Positions 1 to 8,287 of a stretch of DNA of 64,000 bases are shown piece by piece (positions within the stretch are counted from its first letter, which is position 1; the number at the start of each line of letters is the position of its first letter). The notes under the pieces are model-generated. The model was not told where the DNA came from. It searched no databases and saw nothing but the letters and a program-made list of their open reading frames with translations. Made by a program: the position numbers and the translations under genes. Location of the stretch: contig CAZCTC010000038.1 in the NCBI GenBank assembly GCA_964501335.1, forward strand, positions 1 through 64,000. The letters are read 5' to 3'. Source of the stretch: CAZCTC01 sp964501335. GTDB lineage: Bacteria; Chloroflexota; Anaerolineae; B4-G1; SLSP01.

Positions 1-253
1 CCGCCGTGCTGATCGTCGCCGTGGCCGTGATGATCGGTTCTGCTGTTGCGGTTCTTATGGTGGTCGGCTGGGCGGTGGCTGCCAGCGTCGGGGTGACCGG
101 GCTCCCCTGTTGATCCTGCCGGCGCATTCCGGCATAGCCCAATAGCGCGATCATCCCCAGGGCGAAAATCCCGATAAACCAGCCCGTCGGCGTAATTCGT
201 TTCCATACCGGCCGCCGTTCCGGTGACACCTTAAACGATGGATTCCCTCTCAT
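1..253 (-). CDS. Single-pass membrane protein, 3' part outside window
   Basis: Reading from the ATG at 253 (preceded by GAAGGAGAG) gives an open frame to the window edge. The N-terminal about 20 residues are basic. They are followed by one hydrophobic segment (about residues 24-42, with GWFIGIFALGM), then a Thr/Ala/Pro-rich extracytoplasmic stretch. No family is recognised. It follows the TadE-like genes on the same strand, so it is probably a further envelope component of the Tad-like operon. Only 84 codons are visible. Confidence 0.6.
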   Translation of the reverse strand, partial: MRGNPSFKVSPERRPVWKRITPTGWFIGIFALGMIALLGYAGMRRQDQQGSPVTPTLAATAQPTTIRTATAEPIITATATISTA

Positions 254-273
254 TTTTCTCTCCTTCAAACAGA

Positions 274-470
274 TTAGTAGACAGTAGAAAGTAGAAAGTA
301 GACAGTAGACAGCAACGTCATGGACAGTAATTTGCCATTGGATGCTTTTTTCTGGTTACGCATCACGCATTTCGTGTTATCCTTTTTCCAGTCTTCCAGT
401 CTTCCAGTCTTCCAGTCTTCCAGTCTTCCAGTCTTCCAGTCTTCCACTCTTCCACTCTTCATTCTCCCTC
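274..470. repeat. Short tandem repeats (AGTAGACAGTAGAA-type and 8-bp TTCCAGTC)
   Basis: Positions 274-311 hold imperfect copies of AGTAGACAGTAGAA. Positions about 388-455 hold a clean 8-bp tandem array (TTCCAGTC, about 8 units) that decays into TTCCACTC. Related TTCCAGCCTTCCAACTT strings recur at about 950-985, 2390-2420, 3600-3650, 8290-8390 and inside the composite repeats. All six frames translate to WKTGRLEDW-like low complexity, which is not a real protein. Confidence 0.9.
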
Positions 471-1013
471 CATTTCAACTCCAAAGGCAGGTACAGCCCG
501 GGCATGAACTTTCCGGGTGATCTCCGGAATGCCGACCCAGGCCAGAAAACGCATTTTGACGTGCACCTCGCCGTCGAGCTGGAGGGCCGAGTGCCGCGCA
601 TCGGGATGGACGACGGCCAGGTGGATCAGCGTGACTCGCCCGCCGGAATATTCCGCCAGCCGGGCGCGGGCCAGATTCACGGCCGCCGGCGAGAGACGAA
701 CTTCTTGCGTGGCGCCGAAGTCGGCGGCATTTAATGCCTTGGCAGCCTCCTGGACGGCCAGATCGGCAGCGTCCTGGGATTGTACCTGCGCAACGGCCAC
801 GGCGCCCAGATCGTAGACCAGCCCGATGATAAGCGTCAACATGAAGGCCCAGAGGATGGCTTGCAGGAGTAAAGACTGGCCCGTTTCGTCGGCAGCTTTC
901 GAGCAAAGTTTTGTCACTGCGGGTGCGAGCAAGCCGCAGTGCGCGTTTCGGCTTCCAACCTTCCATTCTTCCGCTCTTCCAGATTTTGAAGCCGTTAATC
1001 CGGGGTTTGTCAT
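459..1013 (-). CDS. TadE-like pseudopilin
   Basis: 184 residues. The start at 1013 overlaps the stop of the upstream gene (ATGA) and is preceded by GGAGGGACC. The TadE signature is at about residues 47-85: a charged stretch ending ETGQS, then a hydrophobic helix (LLLQAILWAFMLTLIIGLVY) and a polar helix. TadE/TadF minor pseudopilins are processed by a prepilin peptidase and help assemble type IVc pili. The first about 40 residues look recently added: SGRAEEWK is the translated form of the intergenic TTCCAGTC repeat family, so the repeat has been absorbed into the reading frame. Confidence 0.7.
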   Translation of the reverse strand: MTNPGLTASKSGRAEEWKVGSRNAHCGLLAPAVTKLCSKAADETGQSLLLQAILWAFMLTLIIGLVYDLGAVAVAQVQSQDAADLAVQEAAKALNAADFGATQEVRLSPAAVNLARARLAEYSGGRVTLIHLAVVHPDARHSALQLDGEVHVKMRFLAWVGIPEITRKVHARAVPAFGVEMEGE

Positions 1014-1603
1014 GGTCCCTCCCAGCGTGATTTGTAGGGTTCGATCTGCACCCGATAGGCCGCAGTCAGTTGGATCTCCGGCTTCGGAGAGACCAGCGTC
1101 ATGAAGGGCATGCCCCGTAGATTGACCGTATAGCGAACCCGGCATTCGACCTGCCCGTGGCGATCCCAGGTGCCCAACGGGATGACCTGGACCTCGGCCC
1201 GATCGGGATTCAGATGGCGAGTTGCGAGCACGTTCAGCCCGACCTGCCGTCCTTGCTCCATTCCGCGGGCCGGATCGAGCGTTTCGACGGTCTGGCGGGC
1301 GCAGGCCCGGGCCGCTGCCGCGACCGAGACCTGCGCCGTGCGGACCTTGACGACGAAGACGGCCAGCGTCAACAGCAGCACCAGCAACAAAGCCACGAAG
1401 GGAAAGGTGGCTGTGGTACTCTGGCCCTGTTCATTGTTTAGTAGCCGGGTGCCGGCTCCGAATGGATTACATTTTTTCGCGGCCGCCGTCTGCGGCGGCG
1501 GCGAAAAAATAAAAAACTTTATTACTCCCCCCTTTTCGCCCCTTCCGAGGGGAGAAAAGGGGGGCCGGGGGGGATATGAGGGGTGGCAAAGCCGGCCCTT
1601 CAT
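1010..1603 (-). CDS. TadE/TadG-like pseudopilin with repeat-derived N-terminal insert
   Basis: 197 residues. The ATG at 1603 lies just past the stop of the upstream gene. After about 55 unusual residues (PPRPPFSPLGRGEKGG, encoded by a GC-rich double hairpin at 1480-1575) comes a TadE-type core: NNEQGQST followed by a strong hydrophobic helix (FPFVALLLVLLLTLAVFVV) at about residues 60-85. The rest is a small periplasmic domain. No alternative ATG exists between the hairpin and the helix, so either the insert is translated or a non-ATG start is used. It is one of three or four minor pseudopilin genes in tandem. Confidence 0.65.
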   Translation of the reverse strand: MKGRLCHPSYPPRPPFSPLGRGEKGGVIKFFIFSPPPQTAAAKKCNPFGAGTRLLNNEQGQSTTATFPFVALLLVLLLTLAVFVVKVRTAQVSVAAAARACARQTVETLDPARGMEQGRQVGLNVLATRHLNPDRAEVQVIPLGTWDRHGQVECRVRYTVNLRGMPFMTLVSPKPEIQLTAAYRVQIEPYKSRWEGP

Positions 1604-1607
1604 GGTG

Positions 1608-2021
1608 TCACTCCCATCCATCCGGTGGTCCCGCATAGAACTGCTCCTTTCGTTCAAGCTCCTGAACCGCGATCTGGAAAGCCCCCACCATCCGTCCGGC
1701 GAGAGTCTGGCTTTGCCATTCATACTCCCAGGTCAGCTGGACGGATCGCCGGGCCGGATCGACTTGCAGCCGGGCCGCCTCGCCGGGGACATTCCAGGCC
1801 GCGCCGTGTTGCCGGGCCACTGCCTCTCCGGCGGAGAGACCTTCGATGCCGGCCTGGCGGGCGGCCAGGTGGGCCAGCGAGGCGATGCCGATCTGCCGAA
1901 AGCCGGCCATCGCCACGAAAATCACCAGAGTGACGAGCAGCAAGAATGGCACATAGGCCAGGGTGGCGGCGAGCAGTGTGGCCTGGCCCTCTTCGTCCTG
2001 GAGCAATCGGTGGGCGTTCAT
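1608..2021 (-). CDS. TadE-like pseudopilin
   Basis: 137 residues with the shortest and cleanest TadE layout of the cluster: DEEGQATLL, then an N-terminal hydrophobic helix (about residues 14-40), then a helical stalk and a small C-terminal domain with WEYEW. Members of this family are anchored pseudopilins of Flp/Tad pili. It sits between the pilin-like gene upstream and the other TadE-like genes downstream, nearly without gaps, as expected for co-translation. Confidence 0.7.
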   Translation of the reverse strand: MNAHRLLQDEEGQATLLAATLAYVPFLLLVTLVIFVAMAGFRQIGIASLAHLAARQAGIEGLSAGEAVARQHGAAWNVPGEAARLQVDPARRSVQLTWEYEWQSQTLAGRMVGAFQIAVQELERKEQFYAGPPDGWE

Positions 2022-2022
2022 C

Positions 2023-2322
2023 TCAGGAGCCCCACTGGCCGGCCGATTCGATGTCGGCGGCGGTTTTGTTGGCCAGGGCGACCACCGCTTTCCAGATGAT
2101 GACGCCCAGGACCAGCAGTGTCAGCGCCACCCCGATCGCTGTGGCCACCAGCTCCTGCGTGGTCACGCTCTGACCGCGTTCATCGGCCGCCAGCCGTTGC
2201 AGGCCGGGCAGTTTCAAGGCCGCCTGCGACAGCCGGACCGAGGCGATTTCAATGGCCGGAATCCAGGGGCGTAAGGGCGGCAGATAGGCGCCGGCACGGT
2301 CGTGAAACGTTTTGGGTTTCAT
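2023..2322 (-). CDS. Small pilin-like protein of the Tad cluster
   Basis: 99 residues from the ATG at 2322, which has AAAGGAG upstream; a longer frame exists but begins in repeat DNA. The N-terminal half is amphipathic. The C-terminal half has ERGQSVTTQELVA, then one hydrophobic helix (about residues 62-85) and a short AADIESAGQWGS tail. Size and layout fit a Flp-type major pilin or a further pseudopilin, but the usual Flp cleavage motif (G/XXXXEY) is not obvious, so the exact role is open. Confidence 0.5.
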   Translation of the reverse strand: MKPKTFHDRAGAYLPPLRPWIPAIEIASVRLSQAALKLPGLQRLAADERGQSVTTQELVATAIGVALTLLVLGVIIWKAVVALANKTAADIESAGQWGS

Positions 2323-2426
2323 GGTTGAATCTCCTTTCTGAAACGTATCTGAAACGTAATGATCTTTTGCCGGGGTGATGGGTTCCGGCTTCCAATCTTC
2401 CATTTCTTCCATCTTCCAATCTCCAC

Positions 2427-3341
2427 CTACAGATAGGTCAACAGCAGATAGACCGCCGGGCCGCCGATGAGGATCATCGTGACCACCATCGAACCGGCGA
2501 CGACGGGTAGCTCCATGACCCCGGTGTTTTGCAATCCCTGTTCCAGCAGCCGGCGTTGCAGGGTGTTCTGCGCCGCCTCGGCCTGGATCTGCAAGGCCGG
2601 CCCGACGGCCCCGCCCTGTTGCTCGACCAGCAGCATCTGCCGGAAGAATTCGGTCAGCGGCGGAAAGTGATTGTGAGCGATGACGGCTTCGACGGCCAGG
2701 GCGAGGGACATGGTGGTGTCGTAAATTCGCAGCAGGCGCGCCAACTCGGTGATGAAGGGCCCGCCGGGCCGTTCGATCAGGGTGCGGCAGGCCTGGGGGA
2801 GCGATTTGCCGGTCGAGACGATGGCCGCCAGCTCGGGCAGGCGGAAAGCCATCTCGATGACCAGCCGGTGCTGCCGTTCGCGGACCGCGGCGGCGAGCCG
2901 GCTGCCGGGGGCGGTATAACCGAGGCCCGTGGCCAGCAGAGCTAACCCCAGAGCGATCCCGATCGGCAGGTCGGCCGCCAGGGTCAGGGGTGTGCCGCCG
3001 ATTAACCCGCCGGCGCCGTAAGCCATGGCGGAATAGAGGACTGCCGCGCGATAGCCGGGTACGGTGTGAAAGGGCGCGTGGGAATCTGGCGATGTCGGTT
3101 CGCCCGGCGCCCAGAACCAGTTAGCGGCCCGCAGCTGTCGCTCAATGCTGTCGTCTTTCCGGCTCCAGCGGGCCGCCAGCGCATACGCCGGGCCCGTCAG
3201 CCACTCGTTTCCCCGGATGCGATCCTCCTGCGCGACCGTCTGGGCATGGCGAATCACGGCCTGCGGCGTGGCCAGCGCGTAAAAAATCAGCGCGATCCCC
3301 AGACCGCCCAGCGCGGCGATTACCAGCGTGAAAGTAACCAT
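2427..3341 (-). CDS. TadC-like inner-membrane platform protein (T2SSF domain)
   Basis: 304 residues. There is an N-terminal membrane helix (residues 5-25), two central helices (about 110-165), a cytoplasmic T2SSF region (ERQHRLVIEMAFRLPELA to EQQGGAVGPAL, about 175-275) and a C-terminal helix. TadB and TadC are paralogous platform proteins that connect the CpaF ATPase to pilus assembly. The gene pairs with the TadB-like gene upstream, as in known tad operons. Confidence 0.8.
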   Translation of the reverse strand: MVTFTLVIAALGGLGIALIFYALATPQAVIRHAQTVAQEDRIRGNEWLTGPAYALAARWSRKDDSIERQLRAANWFWAPGEPTSPDSHAPFHTVPGYRAAVLYSAMAYGAGGLIGGTPLTLAADLPIGIALGLALLATGLGYTAPGSRLAAAVRERQHRLVIEMAFRLPELAAIVSTGKSLPQACRTLIERPGGPFITELARLLRIYDTTMSLALAVEAVIAHNHFPPLTEFFRQMLLVEQQGGAVGPALQIQAEAAQNTLQRRLLEQGLQNTGVMELPVVAGSMVVTMILIGGPAVYLLLTYL

Positions 3342-3646
3342 AGGTTGCTCCTTGTCAGCCAGAAATAAAAATCAGGCCGGCTGTTGGCCCTCATCCTCAT
3401 CCCCAACCACTTCTCCTTCCCCCAATGAACGATAGGGAAAGTAGCTTAGTTTGCCGCCAGCTGTCTGCTCTGTGGGGTGCTTCGCGAGGAGAAGGGGCTT
3501 TGCCGTAATTGCTCGCCACCGACTCCCCCTGCCTCTCCCATCTGCGTCTTTGGGAGAGGCAGGGGGCCGGGGGGATGGTGAGGGCCAGCAGCCGAAATCT
3601 TTCCAATCTTCCACTCTTCCAGCCTTCCAATCCTCCATTCCTCCAC
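3342..3646. other. Intergenic region with long hairpin and TTCCA repeats
   Basis: No gene is seen. The region holds a strong inverted repeat (CCCCCTGCCTCTCCCA at 3525-3540 pairing with TGGGAGAGGCAGGGGG at 3550-3567) and a run of TTCCAATCTTCCACTCTTCC-type repeats at 3600-3650. It splits the tadB-tadC pair. The hairpin could attenuate transcription, but it has no T-tract on the minus strand. Confidence 0.7.
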
Positions 3647-4594
3647 TCACCCCGCCCTCTCCCTGCTGTATTCTGTGGCCACCCGCTGAAGCAACAGCCC
3701 CCGCGAAGCCAGCCGCATCGACGCCGCATAGATCCCCACGGTGGTCAGGGCCGCCAGGATCGCGGCGAGCATGCCGGCCGGCGTCTGGAAGAAGGCCATG
3801 TCCATCCCGCCGGCGCCGGCGGCGCTCAACAGGCGGACCAGCCCCAGGATGACCCAGGGGCCGAAGCTGCCGTTGCGGATCTCGCCGCGGGCGGCCTGCT
3901 GGCGGCTGATCGTTTCGTGGAAGATCTCCACCTGCCGATGGGTGATCGCGGCCTGCCGTTCGAGCAGCTGGCCGGCCTGCGAGCCCTGTTCTTCGGCGAC
4001 CAGCAGCGCCGTGGCCAGCCCGTCGAAGAGCGGACTGCGACGGCGGTCGGCGACGGTTTGCAGAGCCTCCCGCAGTGGCGTCCCCGCCCGTAGCGCCCGC
4101 AGAAGGTCGTCGAAATCGGCTGCCACGGAACCGGGTTGGACGGTTTTCTCCGGGCCTTCCCCGCTGCCGGGGCCGTAGCCAACCACGCTTTCCAGCGCCG
4201 TGCTCAGCGAGGGATTGTTGCGCCAGGCATTGACGATGATCCCCATCGCTCCGGCCAGATCGTGGTGATAGCGGTTGATCCGCTGGTTGTGCTGGTCTTC
4301 CCCGTGGGCCCAGCGCAGGAGATAGCCGCCGGCCAGGAAGGGCCAAATAACCGCCGGTGTACCTACGATGGCCGCAGCGAGCAATCCCAGCGCCAGCCCC
4401 AGCGCGGCTCCTTGCCCCAGAAATCGGGAAGCCGGAATTCCCAGCCCCGCGTGATCCAGCCGCACCTGAATCCCTTCCAGCAGCGTCGCCGCCTGCGCCC
4501 GTTGAATCCGCCGCCGCGGCACCGCCAGCGCATAGAAAATACTGGCGATACCCAACCCGCCCAAAGTTGCCAGCGCAAGCGTATAAACGTCCAT
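3647..4594 (-). CDS. TadB-like inner-membrane platform protein (T2SSF domain)
   Basis: 315 residues from the ATG at 4594, chosen because GGAGGTAAGG sits directly upstream; the in-frame ATG at 4606 lies inside that ribosome site. It has an N-terminal helix (VYTLALATLGGLGIASIFYAL), two further helices around 60-95, a T2SSF core (ALLVAEEQGSQAGQLLERQA, about 195-215) and two C-terminal helices. The C-terminus is shared in type with the TadC-like neighbour. It acts with CpaF in the cytoplasmic membrane. Confidence 0.8.
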   Translation of the reverse strand: MDVYTLALATLGGLGIASIFYALAVPRRRIQRAQAATLLEGIQVRLDHAGLGIPASRFLGQGAALGLALGLLAAAIVGTPAVIWPFLAGGYLLRWAHGEDQHNQRINRYHHDLAGAMGIIVNAWRNNPSLSTALESVVGYGPGSGEGPEKTVQPGSVAADFDDLLRALRAGTPLREALQTVADRRRSPLFDGLATALLVAEEQGSQAGQLLERQAAITHRQVEIFHETISRQQAARGEIRNGSFGPWVILGLVRLLSAAGAGGMDMAFFQTPAGMLAAILAALTTVGIYAASMRLASRGLLLQRVATEYSRERAG

Positions 4595-4619
4595 CCTTAC
4601 CTCCATTAGAGAGGGAAAT

Positions 4620-4702
4620 TCACCGCCGAGGACGCTGAGAACGCAGAGAAGAAAAGAATTTTCTGGATCTTTTTTGCGCTCTCTGCGGCTCTGCGGTGAA
4701 AT
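4620..4702. repeat. Composite palindromic repeat, short copy
   Basis: GCTGAGAACGCAGAGAAG on the left faces CTCTGCGGCTCTGCGGTG on the right, around a short AT-rich centre. It is the shortest of four copies of the CGCAGAG...CTCTGCG element placed between genes of this operon (others at 8944, 10784 and 14758). Confidence 0.75.
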
Positions 4703-4715
4703 CTTTCTGGATTTT

Positions 4716-6074
4716 TCATCGTTGCACTACCTCCCGGGCGAAGTTGAACCCCGCCACCCGTTCCTCCAGATGATTCCGGCAGGCGGGATAGTTGCCGGTG
4801 AAACGGGCCGGCTGACCTTCCCCGGGCGAGGCGAAGATCTCCTCAACCACGACGTTGGCCCCTTCCACCCGGCGGATTTCGCCGACGCCCGCCACATAGC
4901 GCACTCCCTCGCGGGTCCGTTTGAGATGCACGATCAGCCGCACGGCCATCACGATCTCTTTGCGCACTTCGTCGGGCGCCAGGTCCTGGCCCATGCGATA
5001 GAGCGTCAGCATCCGTTCCACCGCTTCGCGGACGCTGTTGGCATGCAGGGTGAAAAGCGTGCCGTCGTGGCCGGTATTGCAGGTGGTGAGGATATCGACC
5101 ATCTCCGCCCCGCGGGCCTCGCCCAAAATCAGCCGCGTGGGCCGCATCCGCAGGGCATCGCGGACCAGAGCCCCCATGCCGATCGCGGGGATCCCCTCGG
5201 CCTCCCGGCGGACCCGCAGGGAGGCCCAATCCGGCAGATGGTCCAGTTGCAGCTCCGGCGTCTCCTCGATGGTGACCACCCGGTCTGCGGGCGGAAAGGC
5301 CGAGGAGAGGGCCTGGAGAAAGGTGGTCTTGCCGGTGCCGGTCCCGCCGGCGATGACCGTGGTGAGGTAGGCCTGCATGGCGGCTTCCAGGAAGGCCTGC
5401 AAGGGCGGGGTGATCGTGCCCAGGTCGAGCAGATCGGCGAGGGTGCGGGCCACCGGGCGGAAGCGGCGGATATCGACCAGCAGGGCGGTGCCGGCGACGG
5501 GCGGGACGGCGACGAAGAGCCGCGAGCCGTCGGGCAGCTGGGCATCCTGGTGGGGATTTTTGTCGTTGACGGGATAGCCGTGGCCGGCCTCGATCTTGCG
5601 GTTGAAAAAGGAGCGAGCCGCCTCGGGCGAGGGGAAGCCGCGAGGCAGCCGCTCCTTGCGGCCGCCGGCGTAGATCACAAAACCCGTCTGCGGGTCGTTG
5701 AAAAGGATTTCTTCCACCTGGGGATCGCGCATGTAATCGGCGAGCGGCCCCCAACCCAGGATCTCATCGACGATCTGCGCGGCCCAGGGTTCCGGCTCGC
5801 CGGGGAGCAGCGGCTGCCCCCGGCCCGCCGCCGTGGCGTTGTGCTGGCCGATCAATTCCAGAGCCAGGGTGCGGATTTTGGCTTCGGCTTCCGGCCCGGC
5901 GGCTTCCAGCTCCGTCGTCGTGAGCAACCCCGTGCGCTGAATCCGCTGCCGGACTTCCTCGACCACGAGTTGAAAAGCACCCGCCGAAGAGTTCGGGGAA
6001 ATATTTTCCAGTTCCCATGCGGGCGTACCAGAGCTATAGCTTCGTAAGGGATGATCATGATAGGGATTCGTCAT
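4716..6074 (-). CDS. CpaF/TadA-family secretion ATPase
   Basis: 452 residues; GGAAAGGAAAC precedes the ATG. The T2SSE-type ATPase domain shows Walker A GGTGTGKTT (about 244-252), Asp box and Walker B (RLILGEARGAEM, about 313-324) and a His box (TLHAN, about 345). The N-terminal about 120 residues form the usual CpaF helical domain (ILGWGPLADYMRDPQVEEI). The enzyme is a cytoplasmic hexameric ATPase that drives pilus assembly or secretion through TadB and TadC. All catalytic motifs look intact, unlike the neighbouring CpaE-like protein. Confidence 0.9.
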   Translation of the reverse strand: MTNPYHDHPLRSYSSGTPAWELENISPNSSAGAFQLVVEEVRQRIQRTGLLTTTELEAAGPEAEAKIRTLALELIGQHNATAAGRGQPLLPGEPEPWAAQIVDEILGWGPLADYMRDPQVEEILFNDPQTGFVIYAGGRKERLPRGFPSPEAARSFFNRKIEAGHGYPVNDKNPHQDAQLPDGSRLFVAVPPVAGTALLVDIRRFRPVARTLADLLDLGTITPPLQAFLEAAMQAYLTTVIAGGTGTGKTTFLQALSSAFPPADRVVTIEETPELQLDHLPDWASLRVRREAEGIPAIGMGALVRDALRMRPTRLILGEARGAEMVDILTTCNTGHDGTLFTLHANSVREAVERMLTLYRMGQDLAPDEVRKEIVMAVRLIVHLKRTREGVRYVAGVGEIRRVEGANVVVEEIFASPGEGQPARFTGNYPACRNHLEERVAGFNFAREVVQR

Positions 6075-6089
6075 TTTGTTTCCTTTCCT

Positions 6090-7442
6090 TTACGTTTCAC
6101 GCACCAGGAGCCTTTTCAGGTGCAGGCCGCGGTGCCGGGGTTCCTCCGCATCCACGTAGGGCAGGTAGATCCGCACCAGGGAACGGATCGCCGCGCCGAG
6201 GGGGCCATCGCGGTCGCTGAGGACGAAGGGCGTGGCGGTGTTGGCCGCGAGATGGGCGGTGCGGGCGTCGTGGGGGATGGTGACCAGCTTGGGCAGGCCG
6301 ACGGCATCCACGATCTCCTTCTCGCTGATCCCAAAGAGCGGATCGTAGGCGGTGAGGATCAGCTTGAATTTATTGAGCGTGCCGAAGGTCGCCTTGAGTG
6401 GCGGCAGGGCGTGGGCGGTATCGACCAGGGCGGTTTGCAGGGGCGGGACGGGGACCAGCACCTCGTCGGCCTCTTCCAGGGCGGCGCGGTGCAGCGGCAG
6501 GTTGTAGTCCTGGCCGATGTCGATTACCACAAAGGGGTAGAGCCGGCGGATCTCCTGGAGCAGCCGGCGGGCCAGGGCGTAGAGCCGGGCCCAGTCGGCA
6601 AATTCCGGGGCGCCGCTTTGGTGGGGGCGGGCCAGCCCCGGCAGCAGATCGAGCTGCGAGTCGGCGCCACCCCAATGGACCAGGAACTGGCGCAGCAAGG
6701 CGGGGGTGAGGGCCGCTTCCCCCTGGGCGACGACGTTGAGCACCAGATCGAAGAGTCCCCGGTCGAGCAGCGGCCGGCCCTGGCGCAGGGCGCTGTCGGG
6801 ATCGACGGTGTAGCCCAGCAGGGTGTGGCAGTCGCCCTTGGTCATATCCAGATCGACCAGGGCGGTGGGCTGGTGGCCCAGGGTGCGGTGCGAGAGGCCG
6901 ACGGCCAGGTTGACCGCCAGGGTGGTGCGGGTCGAGCCGCCGCCTTTGGGGACGAAGAGGGTGAGCATTCTGGCCTGCCAGCTGCCCTGGCGATCGGCGG
7001 GCAAGGCGGGCACTCCGGCTGACAGCCGCCCTTCCTGGCGTTCGCGCTGCACGGCCGCCACGGCAGTTTCGATCAACCGCAGGGCCCAGGCCACGCCGGC
7101 GGGATCGAGGGGGCGGAGGACGTTCCCCCGGGCGCCGTGGATTTCCATCCGGCGGGCCTCGTCGCCGGTGGGGAGGGTCAGGCCGATCGTGGGGACGGGT
7201 TTCTCCTGGGCGAGCAGGTCGGGGATCAGGCTGTCGCGGTAGCCGCGGATCTCGGGGCAGAGCAGGGCCGCGTCGGCGTCCAGGGTGAGGGCATCGTCGA
7301 AGAGCTGCTGGGCCTCCTGGGTCGCGCCGACGATCCGGAATTCCGGGTCGCCCTGGCGGTTGTGCTCGCTGATCCCGGCCTCCAGGGCCTGGAGATCGGC
7401 ATAGTGGACAAAGCCCACGACCAGCCGCAGGGGCGGTTTCAC
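6090..7442 (-). CDS. CpaE/TadZ-like MinD-family protein with degenerate P-loop
   Basis: 450 residues. The N-terminal about 125 residues are receiver-like (a pseudo-receiver, as in CpaE), followed by a MinD/ParA-like domain. The deviant Walker A reads VPKGGGSTRTT (about 160-170). The signature KGG is kept, but the catalytic Lys of GKT/S is Arg and the loop is shifted. TadZ/CpaE proteins place the Tad machine at a cell pole and many lack ATPase activity. The sequence keeps ALVDLDMTKGD and VVIDIGQD, the equivalents of switch and Walker B. It overlaps cpaB by ATGA. Confidence 0.8.
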   Translation of the reverse strand: MKPPLRLVVGFVHYADLQALEAGISEHNRQGDPEFRIVGATQEAQQLFDDALTLDADAALLCPEIRGYRDSLIPDLLAQEKPVPTIGLTLPTGDEARRMEIHGARGNVLRPLDPAGVAWALRLIETAVAAVQRERQEGRLSAGVPALPADRQGSWQARMLTLFVPKGGGSTRTTLAVNLAVGLSHRTLGHQPTALVDLDMTKGDCHTLLGYTVDPDSALRQGRPLLDRGLFDLVLNVVAQGEAALTPALLRQFLVHWGGADSQLDLLPGLARPHQSGAPEFADWARLYALARRLLQEIRRLYPFVVIDIGQDYNLPLHRAALEEADEVLVPVPPLQTALVDTAHALPPLKATFGTLNKFKLILTAYDPLFGISEKEIVDAVGLPKLVTIPHDARTAHLAANTATPFVLSDRDGPLGAAIRSLVRIYLPYVDAEEPRHRGLHLKRLLVRET

Positions 7443-8287
7443 GGGGCCTCCGGCGGGGCGCGATGGTCGAAGAACTGCACGGCGAAGTCGTGCCAGGTGA
7501 CGCCGCCGGGGTAGGCCTCGGGCAGGCCGGCGGGATGGACGACCAGCCGGGCTTCTCCGGTGTGCAGCAGGAAGGCCAGGGTCTCAGCCTGTTCGCGAGT
7601 CACGGCGACGTAGATCCGCAGGGTGTCGCCCGCGGTAACGGCAGGGGCGGCGTTGTCGTAATTAGCCGGTGTGGTGAGCTGTTCCTGTTCGATTTGCAGC
7701 ACGGGCAGGTTTTCCAGGAGCAGAGTCGCCAGGGGCAGCGGCAGGGAGGTCGTGAGGGGCTGGCTCTCCCGTTCGGCGGGCAGCCCGATCCAGGCCGCGG
7801 ACGGGGTGGGCTCGGGTGGATTTTCCACGGCGTCGGCTTGCAGGGTGCCGATCGCAAAGAGCAGGTCGATTTCGTCGCCGGGGCGGGGCAGGTTGCCGCC
7901 GCTGTCAGGCTGGACGGGGACGGCCATGACGACTTTGCCCTGCGCGCGGACCCGCAGGCTGAGCCGGGTGACGAAATCGGCGGTGGTGGCGGTCTCGACG
8001 TAGGCTTTGTAGAGGGGCGAGCCGGCCGGCAGATCGACGCGGGTGACGGCGCCCAGGGGAAAATCGTCGGCGGTGTAGAGGGCGTTCAAGGTGGCGGTTT
8101 CCAGGCCGTTCCATTCCTCCAACCGGAACTGCGCGCGGGTCAGGACGGAGCCGGCGGGCAGGTCGGCCAGGGCCACGGGGATGCGGACGGCCGGGGGATA
8201 GAGCAGCCGGCCGGCCAAGAGCAATCCGCTCACAGCTAACAGGGTTAAAACGATGCCGATAATCAACAGGGGGGAGTTAATTTTCAT
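7439..8287 (-). CDS. CpaB/RcpC-like SAF-domain protein
   Basis: 282 residues; GGAGGTAACCC precedes the ATG. It has an N-terminal signal anchor (residues 7-30), then a SAF/RcpC-type beta-clip domain beginning PVALADLPAGSVLTRAQF, with DLPAGSPLYKAYV and VPVQPDSGGNLPRPGDEIDLL. RcpC/CpaB proteins act in the envelope and help guide or glycosylate the pilus. The start overlaps the stop of the upstream gene, and the stop overlaps the cpaE-like start, so the three are probably translationally coupled. Confidence 0.75.
   Translation of the reverse strand: MKINSPLLIIGIVLTLLAVSGLLLAGRLLYPPAVRIPVALADLPAGSVLTRAQFRLEEWNGLETATLNALYTADDFPLGAVTRVDLPAGSPLYKAYVETATTADFVTRLSLRVRAQGKVVMAVPVQPDSGGNLPRPGDEIDLLFAIGTLQADAVENPPEPTPSAAWIGLPAERESQPLTTSLPLPLATLLLENLPVLQIEQEQLTTPANYDNAAPAVTAGDTLRIYVAVTREQAETLAFLLHTGEARLVVHPAGLPEAYPGGVTWHDFAVQFFDHRAPPEAP

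Noticed and set aside
274..601. Frames with WKTGRLEDW repeats
   Set aside because: Translations of the 8-bp tandem repeat without ribosome site.
4674..6047. Long plus-strand frame of 457 codons
   Set aside because: Lies antisense to the CpaF ATPase, which has all expected motifs; the frame has no recognisable domain and arises from high GC at the third codon position.
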